Below, piece by piece: positions 1 to 7,655 of a stretch of DNA of 64,000 nucleotides. This stretch comes from JANMCE01 sp031410595 (GTDB lineage: Bacteria > Actinomycetota > Acidimicrobiia > Acidimicrobiales > Ilumatobacteraceae): NCBI GenBank assembly GCA_031410595.1, contig JANNZM010000057.1, forward strand, positions 1 through 64,000, read 5' to 3'. The position numbers were made by a program, and so were the translations under genes. Under the pieces are notes generated by a model that was given only the letters and a program-made list of their open reading frames with translations, ran no database searches and was not told the DNA's origin. Numbering within the stretch: the stretch's first letter is position 1; every line of letters begins with the position of its first letter.

Positions 1-272
1 GGCGCCGCGGTGCTGGGTGAGGCGCTTGTGGGACCGGCACTCAAAGGGAGTACCGATGTCGAAGTCGAAGTCGAAGTCGAAGTCGAAGTCGAAGTCGTTG
101 TCGCTGTGGAGGTTGATGCCGAGAGCGGGGGTAGGGGTGCAGCGGTTCGACCGGCACACGCGGCTACCGTCAGAAACGCAGCCAGCGCACAGGCTCGAAA
201 CCTCATGGAGCTGTACTACTACGACGCGTCGCCTTTACGTAGGTGCGAACAGCCTCTTCACCGGGCGTGAGG
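1..272. other. Window edge with no convincing gene
   Basis: Two overlapping plus-strand frames are open across the hexanucleotide repeat, one starting near position 10 and one near 17. Neither looks like a known protein outside the repeat. They stop at 270 and 292, the second running into the 3' end of the convergent threonine ammonia-lyase gene. A 3' end of a gene that starts before the window is possible. I do not call a CDS here. Confidence 0.4.
58..96. repeat. Hexanucleotide tandem repeat (GTCGAA)n
   Basis: Six consecutive exact copies of GAAGTC lie at 61-96, preceded by GTC at 58-60. The unit is six bases, so it keeps any reading frame: it would encode alternating Val-Glu or Ser-Lys on the plus strand and Asp-Phe on the minus strand. 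It is a simple-sequence tract that could vary in copy number. The unit is well defined, but whether it is translated is not. Confidence 0.9.
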
Positions 273-1493
273 TCAGTGTGACGCCGGGTTGAGTCGCACT
301 GGGTAGCCGGCCTGGCGCAACGCAGCTGCGAGCTGGTTGGCGTGCTCCCGACCTCGGGTCTCCACCGCTAGTTCGAGGGCAGTGGACTTCACGGACAGGT
401 CGGTGAAGAGCCGCTGGTGAGCCACCTCAACGATGTTGGCGCCCATGTCGCCCACAATCGTCGCCACCTTGGCGAGGGCGCCGGGAAGATCGGGGAGGTC
501 AAGGGTCATGCGCGACAGGCGGCCCGAGCGCACCAAGCCGCGCATGATGATCGAGGCCAACACTCGCGGGTCGATGTTGCCGCCACACACGATGATGGCC
601 ACCCGCTTACCGGCGAATCGGGTCGGGTCGGCCAGAATGGCGGCGAGGCCTGCGGCACCTGCCCCTTCGCTGACGGTCTTTTCGATATCCAGTAGCAGGT
701 TGACCGCGTCTTCGATCTGCTCCTCGGTCACGGTCACAATGTCACTCACGTACTGCCGAACGATGGGCGTCGTCAATACGCCAGCACGTGCCACCGCTAT
801 GCCCTCGGCGATAGTCGAGCCTCCCGGCACCGGCGTAGGGTCGTTGGCCAGCGCACGCACCATCGATGGGTAGCCCGCGGTCTGCACGCCGATGATCTGG
901 GTGCTCGGTGAAGTTGCAGATGCAACTAAAGAAATGCCTGAGATGAGGCCACCGCCACCGACAGCCACGACGACAACGTCGAGGGGAGGCGCGTCTTCAA
1001 ACAGCTCAATGCCGCACGTTCCCTGACCGGCGATCACCCACGGGTCATCGAACGGCGGAATGAACACGAGGTCACCGTCAACCCGACGGCGCTCGGCTTC
1101 GACCATGGCCCCGGCGAGATCGTCACCGTGGAGTACGACGGTCGCACCAAGGGCTTCGGTTGCTGCGACCTTCACATTCGGCGTGAAGCGAGGCATCACG
1201 ATCGTGGCCGGAATCCCCAAGCGTCGGGCGTGGTTGGCGACACCCTGAGCGTGGTTCCCGGCCGAGACGGCGATAACGCCACGTAATCGCTCGGCATCAG
1301 ACAACTGCAGTAGCCGCCAGCAGGCACCGCGGTCCTTGAATGACGACGTGAACTGGAGGTTCTCGAATTTCAGCCAGATTTCGGCGCCGCAAATGGCCGA
1401 CAACGTCTCGGACCGGACCGTCGGCGTCCGCACGACCCGCCCAGCCAGGCCCACGGCGGCAGCCTGCACGTCGGCGAAGGTTGTTTTCGTCAT
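273..1493 (-). CDS. ilvA: Threonine ammonia-lyase (threonine dehydratase) with C-terminal ACT domain
   Basis: PLP enzyme that deaminates threonine to 2-oxobutanoate, either as the first step of isoleucine synthesis or in catabolism. The 406-residue product has the PLP lysine in 'SSFKDRGA' (Lys53), the glycine-rich phosphate loop 'VAVGGGGLISG' and a C-terminal ACT-type domain from about residue 330 that begins 'MTLDLPDLPGAL'. Length and architecture fit the short TdcB/IlvA type with one ACT domain. The frame stays open upstream, but the ATG at 1491-1493 opens exactly at the conserved N-terminus ('MTKTTFADVQ'), so I use it. No strong Shine-Dalgarno precedes it and the transcript may be leaderless. 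It is divergent from the DtxR-type gene. A biosynthetic versus catabolic role cannot be decided here. Confidence 0.92.
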   Translation of the reverse strand: MTKTTFADVQAAAVGLAGRVVRTPTVRSETLSAICGAEIWLKFENLQFTSSFKDRGACWRLLQLSDAERLRGVIAVSAGNHAQGVANHARRLGIPATIVMPRFTPNVKVAATEALGATVVLHGDDLAGAMVEAERRRVDGDLVFIPPFDDPWVIAGQGTCGIELFEDAPPLDVVVVAVGGGGLISGISLVASATSPSTQIIGVQTAGYPSMVRALANDPTPVPGGSTIAEGIAVARAGVLTTPIVRQYVSDIVTVTEEQIEDAVNLLLDIEKTVSEGAGAAGLAAILADPTRFAGKRVAIIVCGGNIDPRVLASIIMRGLVRSGRLSRMTLDLPDLPGALAKVATIVGDMGANIVEVAHQRLFTDLSVKSTALELAVETRGREHANQLAAALRQAGYPVRLNPASH

Positions 1494-1602
1494 CGGTGGA
1501 ACAGTAATCGGACGCCGGTTGCGCCACTCGGGGTCTGACCCTTTGCTTGTGATGTGTCGTCGGCCTGCCGTGACGCCGACGGAACGTCGTAGGATGACCG
1601 TT

Positions 1603-2256
1603 ATGGCTGAATGGCATCCGGCAGCTGAGGAGTACTGCGAGTGCATCTTTGAACTCGCAGAAGACGACCTGGAAGTCATTCAGGCCCGCATCGCTGAGCG
1701 GCTCAAGCTGTCTCGGCCCTCTGTGTCCGAAATGATCCGGCGCCTTGAAATCGACGGTCTCGTCGATGTTGCGGGCGGGTCCATCAAGCTCACCGTGGCT
1801 GGTACCACCCTGGCCGAACAGGTTGTGCGCCGCCATCGTCTTGCCGAGCGGTTTCTCACGGACATGCTCGGGCTCTCATGGGCCGACGCCCACCAGGAAG
1901 CGGGCAAGTGGGAGCACGTCATCTCCGATTCGGTTGAAACCGCGCTCATCCGTGTGTTGGGTGACCCAACCACGTGTCCGCACGGCAACCCCATCCCCGG
2001 TTCGCTCTACGAGGCCCCCGACGCTCGCCCCCTCAACGGCTTATCGGTCGGCAGTCAGTTCACCGTGTCCCGCATCCCCGAGGAGCTCGAGTTTTCGCCA
2101 GGCCTCCTTGAATTCTTGGAGGAGGCCACGCTCACACCGGGCAGCTCCGGACGGATCACCGCGTCCTCCCCTGACGGCACGGTCACCGTCGATATGGACG
2201 GCCGTACCGTTGGTGTCGGCGCCTTCGCCGGCGCGCGCATCCTCGTTACCGCCTGA
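1603..2256 (+). CDS. DtxR/IdeR/MntR-family metal-dependent transcriptional regulator
   Basis: The 217-residue product has the DtxR layout: an N-terminal winged helix-turn-helix (about residues 20-60, 'LSRPSVSEMIRRLEI'), a dimerisation and metal-binding region containing 'KWEHVISD' and 'CPHGNPIP' (Cys125, His127), and a C-terminal SH3/FeoA-like domain. Family members repress iron or manganese uptake genes when loaded with Fe(II) or Mn(II). Which metal this one senses cannot be read from the sequence. The ATG at 1603 is preferred because AGGA at 1591-1594 is well spaced from it; an in-frame ATG at 1594 would add three residues. It is convergent with cspA across a shared hairpin terminator, and no metal transporter lies beside it. 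Confidence 0.9.
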   Translation: MAEWHPAAEEYCECIFELAEDDLEVIQARIAERLKLSRPSVSEMIRRLEIDGLVDVAGGSIKLTVAGTTLAEQVVRRHRLAERFLTDMLGLSWADAHQEAGKWEHVISDSVETALIRVLGDPTTCPHGNPIPGSLYEAPDARPLNGLSVGSQFTVSRIPEELEFSPGLLEFLEEATLTPGSSGRITASSPDGTVTVDMDGRTVGVGAFAGARILVTA

Positions 2257-2283
2257 GGGAACACGTCAAGCCAAAACCGGCAA

Positions 2284-2309
2284 GGAGACCCACCTCGCGG
2301 CGGGTCTCC
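2284..2309. terminator. Bidirectional hairpin terminator between dtxR-like gene and cspA
   Basis: GGAGACCC at 2284-2291 pairs with GGGTCTCC at 2302-2309 around a 10-base loop. It sits between two convergent stop codons. Neither side has a long T run, so it is a strong hairpin but not a textbook rho-independent terminator. Confidence 0.7.
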
Positions 2310-2325
2310 CGTAGTGCCAGATCGA

Positions 2326-2529
2326 CTAGATCTTGCGGACGTCTGCTGCGTTCGGACCCTTCGGTCCCTGCGTCACCTCGAATTCGACCTTGTCGTTTTC
2401 ATTGAGGCTGCGGTAGCCGGTTGCCTGTATCGCACTGTGGTGCACAACGACATCGGCGCCCCCGCCGTCCTGCGCGATAAAGCCGAAGCCCTTCTCGGCG
2501 TTGAACCACTTCACTGTGCCTGTTGCCAT
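2326..2529 (-). CDS. cspA: Cold-shock protein (CspA family)
   Basis: A 67-residue single cold-shock domain that binds single-stranded RNA and DNA as an RNA chaperone. Both nucleic-acid-binding motifs are present: RNP1 'KGFGFI' and RNP2 'VVVHHSAI', after the standard start 'MATGTVKWFNAEKGFGF'. A clear Shine-Dalgarno (AAGGGGAG on the minus strand) precedes the ATG. The leader upstream is about 130 bases and AT-richer than its surroundings, and it contains the strong hairpin at 2661-2689. This fits post-transcriptional control of a cold-shock mRNA but does not prove it. Confidence 0.96.
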   Translation of the reverse strand: MATGTVKWFNAEKGFGFIAQDGGGADVVVHHSAIQATGYRSLNENDKVEFEVTQGPKGPNAADVRKI

Positions 2530-2660
2530 GCTGTTTCACTCCCCTTCTTGGCTGTCGCGAGATACACGCTCGTCAGCCTCCGACAAAACTGCCGGCGAGG
2601 GAACTTCTTGAAGCTTGCTTCCTAACAGCACCCTTGCGGAAAAGATATCAGCGAAAAAGC

Positions 2661-2689
2661 GGTTCTGTCGCTTGACACGCGACAGAACC
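2661..2689 (-). terminator. Perfect 11-bp hairpin followed by a T tract on the minus strand
   Basis: GGTTCTGTCGC at 2661-2671 is the exact reverse complement of 2679-2689, with a 7-base loop. Read on the minus strand it is followed by GCTTTTTCGC, the form of an intrinsic terminator pointing left toward cspA. No gene reading leftward ends here. It may be a relic of a lost gene, or part of the cspA leader if that promoter lies further right. Confidence 0.6.
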
Positions 2690-3782
2690 AACAGGTCACA
2701 ACTCCGTTATCGACTGGGTCGAATCGACAGTTGAACAGGGCATCCAAGCCGCCGAAGACTTCGCAAACGCTAACCCCTGGGTCGTCCCGATAGTAGCGAG
2801 TGGTCCGGCGCTCCCCGCCGTAACAGTCGTTGGCGCGGTCGGTCTCGGGGTCGTGATCGTCGTGGGAAGCGTCGTTGAACAAGTCGTCAACGCCGACCCG
2901 GCCAGCGACGGATCGCCCTACCTTGAACCAGGCGGCCACAACCGCGACATTGATCCTTATTCCCCGACCAGCGGCGGAGTCGATCCAGGATGTGGCCCCT
3001 CGACTTATCCCTGCGGGGGCGGCGGCAGCTACGGATATGGCACCGGAACAGCCAGCTGCTACCAGACTTACTCCTGCGACTCACCAAAACCGGATCCGGA
3101 CCCATTCTACCCACCCTTGACTGGTGGCGAGCCCATACCGAAACCAAAGTGCACTACCAACTGCACCGGAACCCCGAAACCGACACCAAAGCCGATACCC
3201 ACCGTAGAAGACCCCCGAACAAAGGGCATCAACGGCGCCACTGCGACCGCTGACCCAACCGGTCAATCGGTCCTCGCAGCCCTCGCAACCGCGGTCGTAA
3301 CCTTCATCACCGGAACCGAAGCCGCCCCAGCCCCCGAGCCACAAACTGACACCGGCGGAGCCCGCCAAGGCGGTGGAAGACAACCGCCCGAATGCCGGGA
3401 GGACAACCGCGGCCTTCCCGACGGCCCCGATGTCGGGAGCGGCAACGCCTACTCGGTTGGGTACGAAACAAATCTCAGCCCCCAGTCTTACCCCGGATAC
3501 TCGCGAGGAGCCCACTTCCAGGAGGCGAACTCGAACCTTCTCAACGCGATGGAGTCCGACGAGATGTTCGCCAAAGCGATGGACGATATGATTCCAGGTA
3601 TCCGAGATCAATTGATTGGTGCACGTGGTGGGGTGTCTCGCAGTGCCCCGAAGGGCTGGACATGGCACCACGCTGAGGCGGCAGGCGTAATGCAACTCGT
3701 TCCTACTGCGCAACACACGTCGCCCGGACCGCTTCAACGGCTGCTACACCCTGGTGTTGGCGGCCACGTTGTTTGCACGTGA
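2676..3782 (+). pseudogene. Truncated polymorphic-toxin C-terminus with WHH-type HNH nuclease tip
   Basis: An open frame of about 369 codons that begins right after a stop codon at 2673 and has no ATG near its 5' end; the first usable start is a GTG at 2853. It opens with a hydrophobic segment (about 2775-2880, 'WVVPIVASGPALPAVTVV'), then Pro- and Thr-rich linkers, and ends in 'GWTWHHAEAAGVMQLVP' with a downstream His-rich 'LLHPGVGGH'. That pattern matches the WHH nuclease family found as the tip of Rhs and other polymorphic toxins. The large N-terminal delivery part is missing, and no immunity gene follows. The canonical ending seems slightly eroded. I read it as a displaced toxin tip, probably not expressed as an intact effector. 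Confidence 0.6.
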
Positions 3783-3873
3783 GTCGGCAGCGCTCGGTGG
3801 GGCCGGTTCCGCAGGATGTTTGCGGATGTTATTCGCGGGTGAGTTCGGCGGCGGCTTTCTTGGCTGATATTGC

Positions 3874-3981
3874 CCCGGTTTCTTGGACACCTGATTGTGC
3901 GGGAAACCGTGTAGGAAGGATGCCGGTATGGGTCGTCCAACGAAGTATCCGCTGGCCTTGACCCGTGTCCAAGAAACCGGG
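3874..3981. mobile_element. Internally deleted IS remnant (108 bp) with perfect 17-bp terminal inverted repeats
   Basis: CCCGGTTTCTTGGACAC at 3874-3890 is the exact reverse complement of 3965-3981. Between the ends, an AGGAAGGA ribosome-binding site at 3913-3920 precedes an ATG at 3928 that encodes 'MGRPTKYP', which resembles the start of an IS3-type OrfA transposase. The frame then runs straight into the right terminal repeat. So the element keeps both ends and the first codons but has lost the transposase body, like a MITE. No clear target-site duplication is visible. Confidence 0.65.
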
Positions 3982-4003
3982 TCACGGCCACAAAAGATGA
4001 AGT

Positions 4004-4025
4004 GCTGGGACCACGAGGTCCCAGC
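4004..4025 (-). terminator. Hairpin terminator downstream of the DUF2853 gene
   Basis: GCTGGGACC at 4004-4012 pairs perfectly with GGTCCCAGC at 4017-4025 around the loop ACGA. On the minus strand it is followed by a T-rich stretch (ACTTCATCTTTTG), about 40 bases after the stop codon of the leftward DUF2853 gene. Confidence 0.75.
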
Positions 4026-4063
4026 CCTTCAAACAACGAATCGGCCCAAGTGCGGCCGGCCCG

Positions 4064-4381
4064 TCAGTGAAGGTCGGCGAGCTTGCTGTGCTTGTCGGCG
4101 AGCAGGTAGTAGAAGGTGACGCGGTGCTTTTCGCGGTCTTCTTTCATCTGGGCGCAGACCGCCATCACGTCGGCATCGAGAGCATCGTCGCCGTCGAGGC
4201 CGAGCTTCTTCTTCAGCCAGCTGTCGCGCACACGATCGCGCTCCGATGCATCCGAGCACGCCACGAGGGCGGCGTCCTTGGACGAACGAAGGGCGATACC
4301 GAGGTGCTTTACGATGCCAGCGACGGCGTCTTCGTCGACGCTGTCGGTGTAGCGGGCTACGTCGTCGGTGTATTCACTCAT
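4064..4381 (-). CDS. DUF2853 family protein
   Basis: A 105-residue soluble, highly charged protein. The stretch around 'VAGIVKHLGIALRSSKDAAL' and the later 'VRDSWLKKKLGL' and 'RVTFYYLLADK' match my knowledge of the DUF2853 family, a small helical family of unknown function widespread in Proteobacteria and other bacteria. Full length is present. GGAGG precedes the ATG at 4379-4381 at good spacing. The gene is single, divergent from the HAD hydrolase and followed by a clear hairpin terminator. No function is proposed. Confidence 0.85.
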   Translation of the reverse strand: MSEYTDDVARYTDSVDEDAVAGIVKHLGIALRSSKDAALVACSDASERDRVRDSWLKKKLGLDGDDALDADVMAVCAQMKEDREKHRVTFYYLLADKHSKLADLH

Positions 4382-4518
4382 GTTTTGGTTTCCTCCATCA
4401 CGTCGCTGGGTGCGACACACGGACTGAATGTAACACCCGTCACAACATGCTTGTCGCCACGAGCGCAGTCGGGCGAAGATGTGGACGTGACCGAGGAAAT
4501 GATGGCTGGGGCGATGCC

Positions 4519-5223
4519 ATGAGCAACATCCCGTTTGACCTCGTCGGTCTTGATGCCGACGACACCCTATGGCACTGCGAGAAGTACTTCCAGCAGGCGA
4601 CGGAGAGGTTCTTCGAGATCGTTTCACCGTGGCTCGAGTCCGACGTTGACCTTGGGCGGGTGCTGCACGACAACGAAGTCGGCCGTCTGGCCACTATGGG
4701 TTTCGGCGCAAAGAGCTTCGCAATCTCCATGATCGACACCGCCATTACTTCGACCGACGGGCGCATCCCATCGACTGAAGTGCATCGGATTGTCACCCTT
4801 GCCTACGACATGCTCGAAGCACCGGTTGAGCTCTTCCCGGGTGTGCTCGATGCGGTCGGGCAGATGGCAGAGCAGCACACGCTGGTGTTGGTGACCAAGG
4901 GGGATTTGTTGCATCAGCAACGAAAGTTGCAGAACAGCGGCCTGGGTGCGCACTTCGATCACGTGGAAATTGTCAGCGACAAGACCGCGTCGACGTACCG
5001 CAGCTTTCTTCATCGTCAGAAGGTCGAACCGGCTCGCTTCATGATGGTGGGCGATTCGGTGAAGTCCGACGTGCTTCCCGTACTGGCCATCGGTGGGCGT
5101 GCGGTGCATGTGCCGTCGCAACACCGGTGGAGCCATGAGCATGCCGAGCATGACGGCGACGTGCCTACCCTCGCCGGCCTCAACGAACTGCCCACCTGGC
5201 TGGCTACAACTTACGGAGCCTGA
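4519..5223 (+). CDS. HAD-superfamily hydrolase
   Basis: A 234-residue haloacid dehalogenase-type phosphatase. Motif I is 'LDADDTLW' (nucleophile Asp12, general acid Asp14), motif II is the Thr in 'LVLVTKGD', and motif III/IV is a lysine followed by 'MMVGDSVKSD'. Enzymes of this type hydrolyse phosphate esters of sugars, nucleotides or cofactors; the cap region does not identify the substrate. The frame is open further upstream, but the ATG at 4519 opens at the conserved core. The 3' end overlaps the convergent pantothenate kinase gene by 20 bases. Confidence 0.88.
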   Translation: MSNIPFDLVGLDADDTLWHCEKYFQQATERFFEIVSPWLESDVDLGRVLHDNEVGRLATMGFGAKSFAISMIDTAITSTDGRIPSTEVHRIVTLAYDMLEAPVELFPGVLDAVGQMAEQHTLVLVTKGDLLHQQRKLQNSGLGAHFDHVEIVSDKTASTYRSFLHRQKVEPARFMMVGDSVKSDVLPVLAIGGRAVHVPSQHRWSHEHAEHDGDVPTLAGLNELPTWLATTYGA

Positions 5224-6118
5224 CGTCGGTCACCAGGTGATTTGGGCCCATGTGGAGAATAAGCGATGAGCGCTCGCGCGTGGGCAAAATGTTCTGGACC
5301 AGGTTCTTGCCGTTGATCTCGGCCCAGATGCCCTTCGCCGTCGCAACCGCTTCGTCGGTGGATAGATCGGCAAAGTGTCGGAAGAACGAGTTCGGGTCCT
5401 GAAAGATGGTCTCGCGGAGGCGTAGGAATCGGTTCACGTACCACCGTTCAATATCCACTTCGGCTGCATCGACGAAGATGGAAAAGTCGAAGTAGTCGCT
5501 GACGAATTCGCTGCTGCCGGTTGCCACCTGAAGCACATTGATACCTTCAAGGATCAAGATGTCGGGCTGGCGAACCGTGATCTCTTCGCCTTCAACGATG
5601 TCGTACACGACGTGGCTGTACACCGGAGCTTTGACCTCGGCCACACCCGACTTCACATCCCTGAGAAACTCGGTGATGCGACGCGCATCGTAACTTTCGG
5701 GAAAGCCCTTGCGGTTCATCATGCCGCGCTCCTCCAACACCGAGTTCGGCAGCAGGAAGCCGTCGGTGGTCACCAGATCGACCTTCGGGTGATCGGGCCA
5801 CCGCGAGAGCAACGCCTGCAGCACACGGGCGAACGTGCTTTTCCCGACGGCCACCGACCCGGCCACACCAATGACGTAGGGCACCTTCGGCGCAATGGTG
5901 CCAAGAAACGTTGCCGACACCCGGTGCAGGTTTTGCGTAGCCGAAACGTACAGGTTCAACAGACGAGTCAGGGGCAGGTAGATCTCGGCGACTTCGGTCA
6001 GATCAAGCTCGCTGTTGATGCCACGAAGCGCCTCGAGATCCTTCTCGCGGATGGTCAGCGGAGTCGCCGCGCGCAGGTCTTTCCACTCGTCCCGGCTGAA
6101 CTCGATGTACCGCTCCAT
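5204..6118 (-). CDS. coaA: Type I pantothenate kinase
   Basis: Phosphorylates pantothenate with ATP, the first committed step of coenzyme A synthesis. The 304-residue product matches the CoaA family in length. The P-loop is 'GVAGSVAVGKST' (residues 84-95), followed by 'VTTDGFLLPN', 'KGFPESYD' and 'DILILEGINVLQ', all typical of prokaryotic type I PanK. The long open frame upstream of 6118 is antisense to the methylase gene; the ATG at 6116-6118 gives the canonical N-terminus. Its promoter must lie in the 36 bases shared with the divergent methylase, so a very short leader is likely. Confidence 0.96.
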   Translation of the reverse strand: MERYIEFSRDEWKDLRAATPLTIREKDLEALRGINSELDLTEVAEIYLPLTRLLNLYVSATQNLHRVSATFLGTIAPKVPYVIGVAGSVAVGKSTFARVLQALLSRWPDHPKVDLVTTDGFLLPNSVLEERGMMNRKGFPESYDARRITEFLRDVKSGVAEVKAPVYSHVVYDIVEGEEITVRQPDILILEGINVLQVATGSSEFVSDYFDFSIFVDAAEVDIERWYVNRFLRLRETIFQDPNSFFRHFADLSTDEAVATAKGIWAEINGKNLVQNILPTRERSSLILHMGPNHLVTDVRLRKL

Positions 6119-6154
6119 GCCTGGACGGTAGCGGGCGGTAACAATGGCACCGAA

Positions 6155-7528
6155 ATGGATCGCGAAACGCAACGGCGGCTCGGCGCCTGGTACACCCCTC
6201 CTGCCCTTGTGGACTTTGTGCTCGGTCGCGTCCTTTCGCCTCGGGTCAGTGGCCCCGTGCGTGTGCTCGACCCGTCGTGTGGGGACGGCCGCTTCCTGAT
6301 GGCCGCGGGGGAGGAGCTGGGTTCGCGGGCGGTCCTGCGCGGTGTCGATATCGATACCGACGCGGTGCATGCATCGCGGTCGGCCTTGCCCTCGGCCACG
6401 ATCGTGGAGGCCGATGCGCTCACGCACGACTGGGGGTCGGCGCACTTCGATGTGGTGGTCGGAAATCCCCCCTTCCTCGGTCAGATGGCCCGTCGCACGT
6501 CTCGCGGTGGCCGTTCGGTTCACGGCGGCGGACCTTACGCCGATACCGCTGCGCTGTTCTTGTCCGTGGCGTTGCGTCTCGCCCGGCCCGACGGTGGCTT
6601 CGTTGCGTTGGTGCTGCCGCAGTCGATCCTGGCCACCCGCGATGCCGGACCGATTCGCGCTGCGGTGGCTGCGGACGCCGCGTTGGTCGACCTCTGGGTC
6701 GCCGGTGAGCCGATGTTCGACGCGGCGGTACATACCATCGTTGCGGTCTTCCGGCGCGGGCATCGACAGGGTGTCATTCGCCGTTGGTTCGGGCCCTCGT
6801 TCGAGCAGGTTGCCCCTATAAACGACCCGGGCGACCTGTCCGCTCGCTCGTCGTGGTCGTTCCTGGTGGCCGATCTTGCGGGCGTCCCTCACGTGTCGCC
6901 GACCACGACCGGAACGATCGGCGATATTGCGACGGTGACGGCTGACTTTCGCGATCAGTACTACGGCCTGGTCGGTTCCGTTCGCGATGATGTCGAGGGT
7001 CCGGCCCTCATAACGAGTGGCCTGATTGATGTGGCGCGCTTGCACTGGGGCACCCGTCCGACCACGTTCGCAAAGCAGCGCTACCTCGCCCCTCGGGTGG
7101 ACTTGGCAGCACTCTCACCGAAGTTGCAATCGTGGGCCGCCAGCCGGCTCGTGCCAAAGGTGTTGATGGCAACTCAGACCAAGGTGATCGAGGCGATCGC
7201 CGACCCCGAAGGCCAGCTCTTGCCATCCGTCCCGGTGATCAGCATCGTGCCGCATCGTCCGTCTGATGTTTGGCGCATCCTGGCAGTTCTGCTTGCGCCA
7301 AGCACATCGGCATGGGCCGCCACCGAGTATCTCGGCGCCGGCCTCAGTTCGTCGGCATTGAAGTTGAGCGCGAGCCAAGTCCGTACACTGCCGTTGCCGT
7401 CGCTGTCGTGGGACGCCTCGATCGCGCCGTTGCAAGCAGGCGACTTGCCAGCGTTTGCTCACGCCATGAACGCGGCCTTCGAGGTGCCCAACGAGCCCGT
7501 TACCAGCTGGTGGCTCGACCGTGTCTGA
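6155..7528 (+). CDS. Orphan N6-adenine-specific DNA methyltransferase
   Basis: A 457-residue amino-methyltransferase. The AdoMet motif I is 'DPSCGDGRFL' (39-48) and catalytic motif IV is 'NPPF' (104-107), in the I-before-IV order typical of gamma-class N6-adenine methylases of the TaqI/Eco57I kind. The N-terminal 'RRLGAWYTPPALVDFVLGR' is the usual lead-in. The region after about residue 230 would be the target-recognition part. No restriction gene lies beside it: the neighbours are coaA and an ABC ATPase. An epigenetic or protective role is therefore more likely than a conventional R-M system, although a fused or unlinked nuclease cannot be excluded. Confidence 0.85.
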   Translation: MDRETQRRLGAWYTPPALVDFVLGRVLSPRVSGPVRVLDPSCGDGRFLMAAGEELGSRAVLRGVDIDTDAVHASRSALPSATIVEADALTHDWGSAHFDVVVGNPPFLGQMARRTSRGGRSVHGGGPYADTAALFLSVALRLARPDGGFVALVLPQSILATRDAGPIRAAVAADAALVDLWVAGEPMFDAAVHTIVAVFRRGHRQGVIRRWFGPSFEQVAPINDPGDLSARSSWSFLVADLAGVPHVSPTTTGTIGDIATVTADFRDQYYGLVGSVRDDVEGPALITSGLIDVARLHWGTRPTTFAKQRYLAPRVDLAALSPKLQSWAASRLVPKVLMATQTKVIEAIADPEGQLLPSVPVISIVPHRPSDVWRILAVLLAPSTSAWAATEYLGAGLSSSALKLSASQVRTLPLPSLSWDASIAPLQAGDLPAFAHAMNAAFEVPNEPVTSWWLDRV

Positions 7529-7655
7529 GGCCCAAGGCCCGGTGATTGCCGCACGGTCGGAGTGCTCTTGTGTAAGCCCGATGAGGGGTAGAGAATCAAG
7601 GTAACCCGGCAGAGTTGGCGCACGGCGCGTCGAGCTGGGAGATGGCAGACGAACC

